Part shown: positions 7,958 to 15,536 of the stretch, in pieces
Layout of the letters: every line of letters begins with the position of its first letter
Numbering within the stretch: the stretch's first letter is position 1
Assembly (NCBI GenBank): GCA_050123275.1
Contig: JASFHK010000013.1
Coordinates: 1-46,485 of the forward strand
Length of the DNA: 46,485 nt
From: E44-bin88 sp050123275
GTDB lineage: Bacteria > Chloroflexota > Dehalococcoidia > Dehalococcoidales > BS750m-G39
Direction: 5' to 3'
Made by a program: the position numbers and the translations under genes
The notes under the pieces: generated by a model
What the model was told of the DNA's origin: nothing
What the model saw: the letters and a program-made list of their open reading frames with translations, nothing else
Databases searched by the model: none

Positions 7958-8932
7958 TTAATAAAAACGAAGGCGCTGCAACCTGACCCAATCTGAGCAT
8001 AGTGAGCAAGTCCCCGGCACGGATTCCTGTGTTATGTACTCGCTGAATTCCTTCTTAATTTTCTCACCTATCCGCACAGCTTCCTGAAACTTGTGTTTTA
8101 GTGACTCCACAAGCTCGTAATCCTTTAATAGCTTTTGGTGAATCTGGATAAGCTGTTTTTTCTGGCCGCAAGGTGCCCGGAATATGGGGTTAGGCGAGGA
8201 CTCATCCTTGTCACAGCAAAGGCTTACGTAGCAAATCCTGTTTTCAAACATGTTAGTCGTCTTGTACTCGACCTTGCTTCTAGACCAATATACCCTGAGA
8301 GGGTAAGAGTATATAGTCCAGTAAAACATGGGCAGAATACAAACTTGAGGAATAACATCGACTAAAACGCCGTCCTTAATCTCCGAAGTCTCTTTGATAA
8401 GGGGAATGTTCGGCATTTTGTCTACAGAGACCCGGTGCCTAATCTCCATCAGACGGCTCCAACATTCTCTAACGTATTCACCACCAAGTTCGCCCCATTT
8501 GTCAAACTCTCTCCACAGACTTGTGCCTTGGGTATGCGCCTTAAAGAGCGGCATAATTTCGACCTCACGACCAAAGAACTGACACTTCTTACTTTGAATC
8601 TCTGTAGGTATTGAAAGACGCGGTATAAGTCTAGAATCTATCTCCCATTCAATGCCCCATCTTCGCCGTGTGTATAGGTCCTCAATATCCATAAACGCAG
8701 GCTCCGGTAGGTCAATGCATCTCTCTAAGACTCGTGTCACCTCAATTAATTGTTCCTGGTGTCTGTCATATTGTTTTTGGCTTTGTATGGCCAGAACCTT
8801 TAATTCCTGACGCCTACGGCTAACCGTTGATGGGCTAACTCCTAGCTCTTCACAGATTACTTCTGTAGAAGTACCCTCCAAGAGCATCCGTCTTATCTTT
8901 TTATCCTTATCTAAATCTCGTCTTTTACCCAT
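7958..8932 (-). CDS. Unknown protein with N-terminal helix-turn-helix
   Basis: A 324-aa protein not recognised as a named family. Residues about 1-45 form a resolvase/terminase-like helix-turn-helix (MLLEGTSTEVICEELGVSPS, then TVSRRRQEL), so DNA binding is likely. The rest is soluble and rich in Arg, Trp and Glu, with a CSLC pair near the C-terminus that could bind metal. It diverges from the recombinase genes and shares their AT-richer base use, so it is probably cargo of the same element. A role in element control or excision is possible but unsupported. Confidence 0.7.
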   Translation of the reverse strand: MGKRRDLDKDKKIRRMLLEGTSTEVICEELGVSPSTVSRRRQELKVLAIQSQKQYDRHQEQLIEVTRVLERCIDLPEPAFMDIEDLYTRRRWGIEWEIDSRLIPRLSIPTEIQSKKCQFFGREVEIMPLFKAHTQGTSLWREFDKWGELGGEYVRECWSRLMEIRHRVSVDKMPNIPLIKETSEIKDGVLVDVIPQVCILPMFYWTIYSYPLRVYWSRSKVEYKTTNMFENRICYVSLCCDKDESSPNPIFRAPCGQKKQLIQIHQKLLKDYELVESLKHKFQEAVRIGEKIKKEFSEYITQESVPGTCSLCSDWVRLQRLRFY

Positions 8933-9059
8933 TACTGAAAGATCTCGCTTACTATTTCAATTCGGACTCTATACCTTGTTGTTAGTGGTATTTTACAATC
9001 TTCCTTAGTAGAAGCCAAACGAAGGTGATAATGGTGCTGACATAGAAAGATTCTTAACT

Positions 9060-9242
9060 ATGCCGAAGGCCGATAACAGAGAATATAGCCATAAAGGAAA
9101 TGAGGCTTCATCTTTCCTTGACCAAACTATACTGGATGAGTTCTTCTCCACTATCGCCCGCATAGCCGTGCGCTTGACAAAGGATGATGATCGAGACAAC
9201 AATGTCGATGATTCTACCAGCCTGGAGGTTAGCAAGAAATGA
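9060..9242 (+). CDS. Small protein upstream of the serine recombinase
   Basis: A 60-aa protein with a hydrophilic N-terminus, a predicted helix (TILDEFFSTIARIAVRLTK) and an acidic tail. Its stop overlaps the recombinase ATG by 4 bases (ATGA), which supports translation and coupling. No good ribosome site precedes its own ATG. Small genes in this position are common before large serine recombinases and may encode directionality or accessory factors, but the function here is unknown. Confidence 0.6.
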   Translation: MPKADNREYSHKGNEASSFLDQTILDEFFSTIARIAVRLTKDDDRDNNVDDSTSLEVSKK

Positions 9243-10867
9243 GAGCAATCCTTTACGCTAGGGTTAGCACCGAAGAGCAAATGGACAACTGGTCCATCCC
9301 GGCCCAAATAAGAGAGTTTGAGGCTTATTGTGGTCAGAAAGGCTGGCAAAACATCGGCATTTACATCGAGGAAGGGAAGTCCGCGCGCTCCGACGCCATA
9401 GAGAAGCGCCCACAGTTCCGTCGGCTACTCGATGATTGCAGTAAGAGTGTATTTGACGTGGTTGTCGTCCACTCCCTGGACCGCTGGAGCCGGAACCTCG
9501 TAGTCACCCTCTCAAGCTTCAAGCAGTTGGCAGATCAAGGAATAGCCTTTTCCTCCATCACCGAGAACATTGACTACTCCACACCAGAGGGCAAACTCTT
9601 CATCGCCATGCTGGGAGCTTTCGCCCAGTACTTCTCCGATAGCCTAGCCAAGCACACGTCAAAAGGCATGAAAGAACGGGTGAAGAATGGCTTCCCCAAC
9701 GGCGATATCCCCTTCGGCTACCGGCGCCATGATAAGGACAACCCGGCTGAGCAAGAGGGGCATGTCTACATTGTCCCGGAGGAAGCGGAGGCGGTTAAGA
9801 AGATTTTCCGGTACTATGCTGGCGGAGGTTGGAGCCTGTCCCGCCTGGCCGTCTGGTTTAACGAGCAGGGCTTCCGAACCAAGAACAAACATCAGTTGAA
9901 AGACGGCAACGGACAGATCGTCACCGGGCCGAGGCCGTTCAGCCTCTATTCTGTTCGCTGGTTGTTGCATAATCCTTTTTTCACCGGGAAGGTGAAATAT
10001 AAAGGACACCTATACAAGGGTACTCATGAAGCCATCATCGATGAAGGTTTGTTTAATTCGGTCCAGACACGGCTTAAGGCAGCCAAAGGGCGGAGCAAGA
10101 CCTTTTCTGCTAGCTACCGACTTTATTTACTCAAGGGCTTGGCTAGGTGTATATACTGCGGGTATCCTCTTTGGTCAGAGACTTTAAAAAGTGGATATAG
10201 CTATTACAGAGAGCAGAGAAACGCTCATGGCAACTACGATTGTCCAGCTGGCGGGAAGTCTATTCGATGTAGTGCCATAGATGAACAAGTAGACAGCATT
10301 ATCAGGTCTCTAACTCTTGAACCTACGTGGCGAGAGAAAATAATAGAAAAAATCTCAACTGCATCAGAACGGGAAAATATCCTTAGGCAAAGAAAACAAA
10401 CCAAAGAAAGGCTGCGGAGGCTGGGGAGGTCCTACATCGATGGCGTTATCAGTGACGGGGAGTATAACGTCCAACGTAAGCTTCTGCAGGATGCCCTGGA
10501 CTCCTTAGTTATCCCAGAGGCGGATTCTGCGCTACAGGCTGGTAAGCTCCTAGAGAGCCTAGGGCTTATCTGGGATAAGGCCACCGACGAAGAGAAGCAC
10601 AGACTATTATCTGGGATGATTGAAGCCATATATATTGATTTAGCCGCCTCACGTTCTATCGTTGGAATTCAGCCAAAGCCGCCATTCTATAACCTATTTG
10701 AATCGCTCAAGCATATGCCTGATACCAAGGTCACCATATTCAGACCCGGCACAAAACAAAAAGAAACGGGTCCCAGTTTTCCAGGACCCGATTATGCTAT
10801 GGTGGAGACGGGGGAGAGTCGAACTCCCCGTCCAGAAGAAGCTGCCCAGGGTATACTACAGGCTTAG
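9239..10867 (+). CDS. Large serine recombinase (site-specific integrase)
   Basis: Catalyses integration or excision of a mobile element through a Ser-DNA intermediate. The 542-aa protein has a resolvase catalytic domain with nucleophile Ser10 in YARVSTEEQ, a Recombinase domain (IPFGYRR at about residue 158), a zinc ribbon (Cys304, Cys307 and a second pair near 336-345), then a coiled segment. GGAGG at 9224-9228 serves the ATG at 9239. Its last 35 codons are read through the tmRNA terminator and the tmRNA 3' end on the opposite strand, so the C-terminal tail is probably host-derived and dispensable. Integration at the ssrA 3' end is the natural explanation. Confidence 0.92.
   Translation: MRAILYARVSTEEQMDNWSIPAQIREFEAYCGQKGWQNIGIYIEEGKSARSDAIEKRPQFRRLLDDCSKSVFDVVVVHSLDRWSRNLVVTLSSFKQLADQGIAFSSITENIDYSTPEGKLFIAMLGAFAQYFSDSLAKHTSKGMKERVKNGFPNGDIPFGYRRHDKDNPAEQEGHVYIVPEEAEAVKKIFRYYAGGGWSLSRLAVWFNEQGFRTKNKHQLKDGNGQIVTGPRPFSLYSVRWLLHNPFFTGKVKYKGHLYKGTHEAIIDEGLFNSVQTRLKAAKGRSKTFSASYRLYLLKGLARCIYCGYPLWSETLKSGYSYYREQRNAHGNYDCPAGGKSIRCSAIDEQVDSIIRSLTLEPTWREKIIEKISTASERENILRQRKQTKERLRRLGRSYIDGVISDGEYNVQRKLLQDALDSLVIPEADSALQAGKLLESLGLIWDKATDEEKHRLLSGMIEAIYIDLAASRSIVGIQPKPPFYNLFESLKHMPDTKVTIFRPGTKQKETGPSFPGPDYAMVETGESRTPRPEEAAQGILQA
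10752..10790 (-). terminator. Rho-independent terminator of ssrA
   Basis: On the minus strand, CGGGTCC and GGACCCG (10790-10784 and 10773-10767) form a stem with a 10-base loop, followed by TTTCTTTTTGTTTTG. It lies 10 bases past the tmRNA CCA end, inside the recombinase coding sequence on the other strand. Confidence 0.85.
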
Positions 10868-11155
10868 TCAGCTCTTTAATCTTACCCGACTCACCTCAAC
10901 TGACCGAGTTGAAGCCGGGCCAGCCGGTAAATCTTTCGCACACCCTTACCGACATCGGGGTGGCGGCACCTCAACTTTTCGACGCCCGGCCCTCACCCAT
11001 TGAGGCGAGGTGAGGCGAGCGCGTCGCCTAATTTAGTTAGGCAGCGTAAGCGAATTCAGGTTCGCCAGTTATTTATGCCGCTTGTTTAATGAGGTGAACG
11101 GCACCTCAGCCTGCGACCCTGTAACCTACTTCCCCTGTCGAACCCGCGCGTCCCC
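10800..11155 (-). ncRNA. ssrA: Transfer-messenger RNA (tmRNA)
   Basis: Rescues stalled ribosomes together with SmpB. The 5' GGGGACG pairs with the 3' CGUCUCC; discriminator A and CCA are encoded (CCA at 10802-10800). The T arm is GGGAG-UUCGACU-CUCCC. The tag frame, read from GGC at 11066 to the stop at 11037, encodes GEPEFAYAA; UAACU stands just before the resume codon, comparable to UAGUC in E. coli. Length is 356 bases. smpB lies just upstream in the same orientation. The exact 5' end and the resume codon are inferred by analogy. Confidence 0.95.
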
Positions 11156-11175
11156 CTCTTCTCTTGTTAACGTCC

Positions 11176-11634
11176 CTAGCGGCTGCGCCGCTTTACCGCC
11201 CGCTCCATCTCCCTATCGGCGTCGTGGCGGGCAATGGCTTCACGTTTGTCATAGAGCTTCTTGCCCTTGCCCGGGGCTACGGCCACCTTGGCCAGGTTAC
11301 CTTTAATATATACCTTAACCGGTATTAATGTAAAACCCTTTTCCACCACCTGGCTGATGAGGCTGTCAATCTGTTTGCGGTGCAGCAGCAGCTTGCGCGT
11401 CCGCGTCGGCTCGTGGCTCATGTAGCTGCCGGCGTCGTAGCGGGCGATGTGGGCGTTCACCAATAGCAACTCGCCGCCCTCGGGGCGCACGTAGGCATCG
11501 CCCAGACTCACCCTGCCTGCCCTCACCGATTTTATCTCGGTGCCGGTCAGGGCAATGCCCGCCTCCACGCTCTCGCCGATGTGGTAGTTATGGTATGCCT
11601 TGCGGTTGGTAGCGACTGTCTTGATAGCCACCAT
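11176..11634 (-). CDS. smpB: SsrA-binding protein SmpB
   Basis: Binds tmRNA and delivers it to stalled ribosomes. The 152-aa protein shows family blocks: TNRKAYHNYHI near the N-terminus, AGIALTGTEIKSVRAGRVSL, the central HEPTRTRKLLLHRKQI, and a basic tail KREAIARHDADREMERAVKR. It directly precedes ssrA on the same strand, a common pairing. The ATG at 11634 is only 3 bases from the TATAAT box, so translation may instead begin at GTG 11631, which would be the first bases of a leaderless message. No ribosome site is present. Confidence 0.95.
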   Translation of the reverse strand: MVAIKTVATNRKAYHNYHIGESVEAGIALTGTEIKSVRAGRVSLGDAYVRPEGGELLLVNAHIARYDAGSYMSHEPTRTRKLLLHRKQIDSLISQVVEKGFTLIPVKVYIKGNLAKVAVAPGKGKKLYDKREAIARHDADREMERAVKRRSR

Positions 11635-11637
11635 TAG

Positions 11638-11643
11638 ATTATA
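11638..11643 (-). promoter_or_regulatory. smpB extended -10 box
   Basis: TGCTATAAT on the minus strand (TATAAT at 11643-11638), with no clear -35. Six bases separate it from the GTG at 11631, so the transcript would start at or very near the start codon. Confidence 0.6.
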
Positions 11644-11689
11644 GCACAGCCTGGAATCAGAGTGGTTTGTTGAAAGGCTTAATGGAAGG

Positions 11690-12025
11690 CTAGCGCCTTT
11701 TGGCCTCGTAGGAGCCGAAAATAAAGCCCAGGTCCTGCTCCATAGCGGCGACGCCGGTCTTGGGGAAAAGCGTTTCGTCGATATCTACCATCAGCCTGGT
11801 CTCGCCGCGGGCCGAGCCCACGATATGGGCGCGGAGGCACTCCTTGCCCCCCTTGGCCTTAAAGGTCAGCAGCCCCCGATAGACAAACGAGGAAGAGTCG
11901 TCGGGCACGGAATAGGTGGTCAGCTTGGATTCACCCGCTTCCACCCCCTGCTTGAGTACGGTGTCCTTTAGCTCGTCGTAGAGCAACTCCGGCTGTAGCT
12001 GGTTGTATGTTTTCTTTATCTGCAT
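11690..12025 (-). CDS. Unknown small conserved-looking protein
   Basis: A 111-aa soluble protein, family not recognised. It has a mixed charged composition, with segments such as FVYRGLLTFKAKGG and GETRLMVDIDETLFPK that suggest an alpha/beta fold. The frame is open to 12100, but the ATG at 12025 is chosen because AAAGGAGG lies 8 bases upstream and a full promoter precedes it. It diverges from rpsB, and the two promoters share an inverted repeat across their -35 boxes. Confidence 0.7.
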   Translation of the reverse strand: MQIKKTYNQLQPELLYDELKDTVLKQGVEAGESKLTTYSVPDDSSSFVYRGLLTFKAKGGKECLRAHIVGSARGETRLMVDIDETLFPKTGVAAMEQDLGFIFGSYEAKRR

Positions 12026-12045
12026 CCCGACGCCTCCTTTATAGT

Positions 12046-12074
12046 ATAATAAGGCTTTGGCACACTTTTGGCAA
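12046..12074 (-). promoter_or_regulatory. Promoter of the 111-aa gene
   Basis: On the minus strand, -35 TTGCCA (12074-12069), 17-base spacer, -10 TATTAT (12051-12046). The -35 lies in one arm of the inverted repeat at 12068-12096. Confidence 0.6.
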
Positions 12075-12096
12075 TCGGTATTGATATTGTTGCCAA
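12068..12096. promoter_or_regulatory. Inverted repeat between divergent promoters
   Basis: TTGGCAA (12068-12074) and TTGCCAA (12090-12096) are perfect 7-base arms 15 bases apart. Each arm overlies the -35 region of one of the two divergent promoters, so it could be a shared operator. Confidence 0.45.
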
Positions 12097-12115
12097 GCAC
12101 GCGGTATGATATACT
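12087..12115 (+). promoter_or_regulatory. rpsB operon promoter
   Basis: -35 TTGTTG (12087-12092), 17-base spacer, extended -10 TGATATACT (hexamer 12110-12115). Expected start near 12122 gives a leader of about 38 bases carrying GGAAAGGAG. Confidence 0.65.
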
Positions 12116-12159
12116 GTTAAACTGACCATAAATATAACCAACTGGAAAGGAGATCTAGC

Positions 12160-12966
12160 TTGCCGGATACCGCTACCATAAAGGAGCTGTTAGAAGCCGG
12201 TGCCCACTTCGGCCACCAGACCAGCCGCTGGCACCCGGCTATGAAGAAATATATATTCACCAAGCGCAACGGCATCCACATCATCGACCTGGAACAGACG
12301 GCGGCGATGCTGGATACGGCCTGCGACTTCGTACGCGAGATAGCCGCCGAGGGCGGCAGCATCCTCTTCGTGGGCACTAAGAAACAGGCCCAGGAAGCCA
12401 TCGAGCAGGAAGCGCAACGTTGCGGCATGTTCTACGTCAACCAGCGCTGGCTGGGCGGCGTATTGACCAACTTCGCCACCATCCAGGCGCGCATTGACTA
12501 CCTCGTCCGCCTCGAAGACCAGCAAAGCCGCGGCGACTTCGAGCGCCTGCCCAAGAAAGAGGCCCTCAAGATAGAGGAGGAAATCGTCAAGCTCAACCGC
12601 CAGATGGGCGGCTTCAAGGAGCTAACCAAGCTTCCCGACGCCCTGTTCATCATCGACCCCACCAAGGAGAAGATAGCCATCGCCGAAGCCAAGCGGGTGG
12701 GCATACCCGTGGTATCCATCGTCGATACCAACTGCAACCCACACGAAATAGACTACCCCATACCCGCCAACGACGACGCTATCAGGACCATCAAGCTGAT
12801 ATGCAGCAAGATTGCCGACGCCATACTCGAGGGCAAGACGGGCGGAGCGGCTCTGGTCGGCGCCCCCGAGGGAGGCGCCCCCGAAATGACCGAGCCTCTT
12901 ATCTTCACCCCCGACGACACTCCCGCCGGCGCCGACGAGGCAGAGGAAAAAGGAGAGGAAGCTTGA
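12160..12966 (+). CDS. rpsB: 30S ribosomal protein S2
   Basis: Small-subunit ribosomal protein at the head-body junction. The 268-aa sequence has the S2 blocks LLEAGAHFGHQTSRWHP, ILFVGTKKQAQ, NQRWLGGVLTNF, DALFIIDPTKE and VDTNCNPHEIDYPIPANDDA, followed by an acidic C-terminal extension. The TTG start at 12160 follows AAAGGAG. Its stop overlaps the TTG start of tsf (TTGA), and the pair heads the rpsB-tsf-pyrH-frr operon, an order found in most bacteria. Confidence 0.97.
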   Translation: MPDTATIKELLEAGAHFGHQTSRWHPAMKKYIFTKRNGIHIIDLEQTAAMLDTACDFVREIAAEGGSILFVGTKKQAQEAIEQEAQRCGMFYVNQRWLGGVLTNFATIQARIDYLVRLEDQQSRGDFERLPKKEALKIEEEIVKLNRQMGGFKELTKLPDALFIIDPTKEKIAIAEAKRVGIPVVSIVDTNCNPHEIDYPIPANDDAIRTIKLICSKIADAILEGKTGGAALVGAPEGGAPEMTEPLIFTPDDTPAGADEAEEKGEEA

Positions 12967-13481
12967 AAATCTCGCTAGACATGATAAAAGAGTTAAGAGA
13001 AGAGACCGGCGCGGGCATTATGCAGTGCCGCAACGCCCTGGAACGAACCGAGGGCAACCGGGAAAAGGCGCTGGAGTATCTTAAAGAACAGGGTATGCTC
13101 AAGGCGATATCGAAATCGGAGCGCGTCGCCGCCAACGGCGTTGTCGAAGCCTATATTCACACCGGAGGCAGGGTCGGCGCCATGGTCGAGATTAACTGCG
13201 AGACCGACTTCGCCGCCCTCACCGACGATTTCAAGGAGCTGGCGCACAACGTAGCCATGCAGGTAGCCGCCATGGACCCCAAATTCCTCACCCAGGACGA
13301 CATGCCCGAGGGCGCCGAGGAAGAGCCGGAAGCGGTCTGCTTAATCGCGCAGCCCTACATAAAAGACCAGGAAAAAACGATTCAGGACCTAATCACCGAA
13401 ACCATCGCCAAAATCGGCGAGAACGTTAAGGTTAGCCGGTTTGCCCGCTTCGAGCTGGGCGGCCAGGAACCTGAAGAATGA
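12963..13481 (+). CDS. tsf: Elongation factor Ts
   Basis: Guanine nucleotide exchange factor for EF-Tu. The 172-aa protein is a short form: N-terminal UBA-like domain (IKELREETGAGIMQCRNAL), the core INCETDF segment at about residues 78-84, and a reduced C-terminal part. The frame is open upstream to 12801, but that extension is an Arg-rich shadow of rpsB. The TTG at 12963 is preferred because AAAGGAGAGG precedes it and the family N-terminus follows at once. It overlaps rpsB by 4 bases and pyrH by 4 bases. Confidence 0.95.
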   Translation: MKISLDMIKELREETGAGIMQCRNALERTEGNREKALEYLKEQGMLKAISKSERVAANGVVEAYIHTGGRVGAMVEINCETDFAALTDDFKELAHNVAMQVAAMDPKFLTQDDMPEGAEEEPEAVCLIAQPYIKDQEKTIQDLITETIAKIGENVKVSRFARFELGGQEPEE

Positions 13482-14203
13482 GCGAGGCTAAATACAAACG
13501 TGTCCTGCTCAAACTAAGCGGCGAAGCCTTCAGCGGCGGCGCCAAGCACGGCATCGATGCCGCTACGCTGCTCAAGGTCGCCGGGCAGATTAAGAATGTA
13601 AGCAACATGGGCGTCGGCGTCGGCATCGTCGTCGGCGGCGGCAACATCTGGCGGGGCGCCAAGGCGGAAAAGGAAGGCATGGACCGCGTTACCGCCGACT
13701 ACGCCGGCATGCTGGCCACCGTCATCAACGCCCTCGCCCTCCAGGACGTGCTGGAAAGCCAGGGCGTCGCCACCCGCATGCAGACGGCCATCTCCGTCCA
13801 GCAGATAGCCGAGCCTTACATCAGGCGCCGCGCCGTAAGGCACCTGGAAAAAGGCCGGGTCGTCATCTTCGCCGCGGGCACGGGCAACCCCTACATGACC
13901 ACCGACACCGCCGCCGCCCTGCGCGCTATTGAAATCGAGGCCCAGGTCCTGCTGATGACCAAGAATAACGTGGACGGCATTTACAGCGCCGACCCGCTCA
14001 CCAACCCCACCGCCAAGAGATTCGACAAACTTACCCACTTCGAGATGCTCAACCTGCGCCTCGAAGTTATGGACGCCACCGCCCTCTCCCTATGCCTGGA
14101 AAACAAGCTGCCCATTATCGTATTCGACCTCCAGGCACCCGACAGTATAGAGCGGGCGGTATGCGGCGAAACTATCGGCACACTGGTTTACAGCGAGCAG
14201 TAA
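13478..14203 (+). CDS. pyrH: UMP kinase
   Basis: Phosphorylates UMP to UDP for nucleic-acid and envelope precursors. The 241-aa protein shows the amino-acid-kinase fold motifs: KLSGEAF at about residue 9, VVGGGNIWRG at about 49-58, and the GTGNPYMTTDTAAALRA nucleotide segment near 128-145. The ATG overlaps the tsf stop (ATGA), so the two are translationally coupled. Length and order match the standard rpsB-tsf-pyrH-frr cluster. Confidence 0.97.
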   Translation: MSEAKYKRVLLKLSGEAFSGGAKHGIDAATLLKVAGQIKNVSNMGVGVGIVVGGGNIWRGAKAEKEGMDRVTADYAGMLATVINALALQDVLESQGVATRMQTAISVQQIAEPYIRRRAVRHLEKGRVVIFAAGTGNPYMTTDTAAALRAIEIEAQVLLMTKNNVDGIYSADPLTNPTAKRFDKLTHFEMLNLRLEVMDATALSLCLENKLPIIVFDLQAPDSIERAVCGETIGTLVYSEQ

Positions 14204-14204
14204 A

Positions 14205-14762
14205 ATGGTCAGTCCCGTTTTAAAAAGCGCTGAAGACAAGATGAAGGCCTCCGTCGAGGGTCTGAAGATGGAGCTGTCCAGCATCCGCACCGGACACGCC
14301 ACTCCCGCCCTTATCGAGCACATCAAGGTTGACTACGCCGGCGTGCCCACCCCGCTCAACCACATCGCCGGTATCTCCGCCCCCGCCGCCAGCCTGCTCG
14401 TCATCCAGCCCTGGGACCGGAACACCATCCCCCAGATAGAAAAGGCCATCTTAAAGTCCGATTTAGGGCTGAACCCCACCAGCGACGGCAACCTCATCCG
14501 CCTTAACCTGCCCCCTTTAAGCGAGGAGCGCCGCCAGGAGCTGATAAAGATAGTGCACAAGCGGGCGGAGGAAAGAAAGATTGGCATACGCAACCAGCGA
14601 CGCGACGCCATGAGCGAGCTCAAAGAGCTGGAAAAGGAAAAGGAAATATCCCAGGACGAGCACAAGCGCGCCCAGGATAACCTGCAAAAGGGCACCGACA
14701 GCTTTATCGCCGAAATAGACCAGATAGCCCGCGACAAAGAAGCCGAGCTCAAGGAGGTCTAG
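14205..14762 (+). CDS. frr: Ribosome recycling factor
   Basis: Splits post-termination ribosomes with EF-G. The 185-aa sequence has the canonical blocks SSIRTGHATPALIEHIKVDY, GVPTPLNHIAGIS, LVIQPWDR and LNLPPLSEERRQELIK, and a long charged helix to the C-terminus. It starts one base after the pyrH stop with no strong ribosome site, so coupling is likely. A terminator-like hairpin follows 22 bases after its stop. Confidence 0.97.
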   Translation: MVSPVLKSAEDKMKASVEGLKMELSSIRTGHATPALIEHIKVDYAGVPTPLNHIAGISAPAASLLVIQPWDRNTIPQIEKAILKSDLGLNPTSDGNLIRLNLPPLSEERRQELIKIVHKRAEERKIGIRNQRRDAMSELKELEKEKEISQDEHKRAQDNLQKGTDSFIAEIDQIARDKEAELKEV

Positions 14763-14780
14763 GCCGGGCTTCGAGTCGAA

Positions 14781-14813
14781 GAGGAGGTGTGTTAAAGCAC
14801 ACCTTTATTTATT
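14781..14813 (+). promoter_or_regulatory. Terminator-like hairpin in the uppS leader
   Basis: AGGTGTG (14785-14791) and CACACCT (14798-14804) form a 7-bp stem with a 6-base loop, followed by TTATTTATT and at once the uppS ATG. The 5' arm overlaps the only Shine-Dalgarno-like run, GAGGAGGTG (14781-14789). The element could terminate, attenuate or sequester the ribosome site. Confidence 0.6.
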
Positions 14814-15536
14814 ATGACAGCCGCCGCTAAGTCAACCCCACCCCACCTCCCCGGCCATGTCGCCATCATCATGGACGGCAACGGCCGCTGGGCGCAAAAG
14901 CGCGGGCTGCCCCGTCTGGAAGGCCACCGGGCGGGCGTGGAAAACCTGCACAAGGTGGTCAAGTATTGCGCCAAGCTCGGCCTTAGATGCCTTACCCTCT
15001 ACGGCTTTTCCACCGAAAATTGGAAGCGCCCCAGAGAAGAAATCGACGGCCTGCTCGGTCTTTTACAGATGGCCCTTGACGAAGATGCCCCCCGGTTACA
15101 CAAAAACGGCATCAAAATCCGCCACCTGGGACGGGTGGAAAGGCTCTCGACGGGGCTACGGCAGTCTATAGACGAAGCGGTGACGCTGACCCGGAACAAC
15201 AAAGCGATGACGCTGAACATCGCCTTCGACTACGGCGGGCGCGCCGAGATTACGGACGCCGTGCGCCGTATCATCGAAGAAGGCATATCACCGGAGAAAA
15301 TAGACGAAGAATTGTTCGATAACTATCTTTATACGGCGGGCCTGCCCGAGGTCGACCTGCTCATCCGCACCGCCGGCGAGTTGCGCATCAGCAACTTTCT
15401 GCTCTGGCAGACCGCCTACAGCGAGTACTATTTCACCGACGTACTCTGGCCCGACTTCAACGACAAGGAGATTGACAAAGCGCTGCTCGCCTACAGCCGA
15501 CGGCAAAGGCGCTTCGGTGCTCTAGACGATGTTTAA
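14814..15536 (+). CDS. uppS: Undecaprenyl (isoprenyl) diphosphate synthase
   Basis: cis-Prenyltransferase that extends farnesyl-PP with IPP to make the lipid carrier for cell-wall or surface glycans. The 240-aa protein has IIMDGNGRWAQKRGLPRLEGH (catalytic Asp at about residue 19), YGFSTENW, and the C-terminal DLLIRTAGELRISNFLLWQ and YSEYYFTD motifs. The ATG at 14814 is the first good start after an in-frame stop at 14793. The region upstream is a hairpin that masks the ribosome site. The stop lies inside cdsA (8-base overlap). Confidence 0.95.
   Translation: MTAAAKSTPPHLPGHVAIIMDGNGRWAQKRGLPRLEGHRAGVENLHKVVKYCAKLGLRCLTLYGFSTENWKRPREEIDGLLGLLQMALDEDAPRLHKNGIKIRHLGRVERLSTGLRQSIDEAVTLTRNNKAMTLNIAFDYGGRAEITDAVRRIIEEGISPEKIDEELFDNYLYTAGLPEVDLLIRTAGELRISNFLLWQTAYSEYYFTDVLWPDFNDKEIDKALLAYSRRQRRFGALDDV

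Noticed and set aside
10662..11003. Open frame of 113 aa over ssrA with a VELPVQKK segment
   Set aside because: It reads the tmRNA gene antisense. Such frames over ssrA are a well-known false call.
12801..12962. N-terminal extension of EF-Ts
   Set aside because: Arg-rich translation of the rpsB 3' end in another frame; TTG 12963 has a ribosome site and gives the family start.
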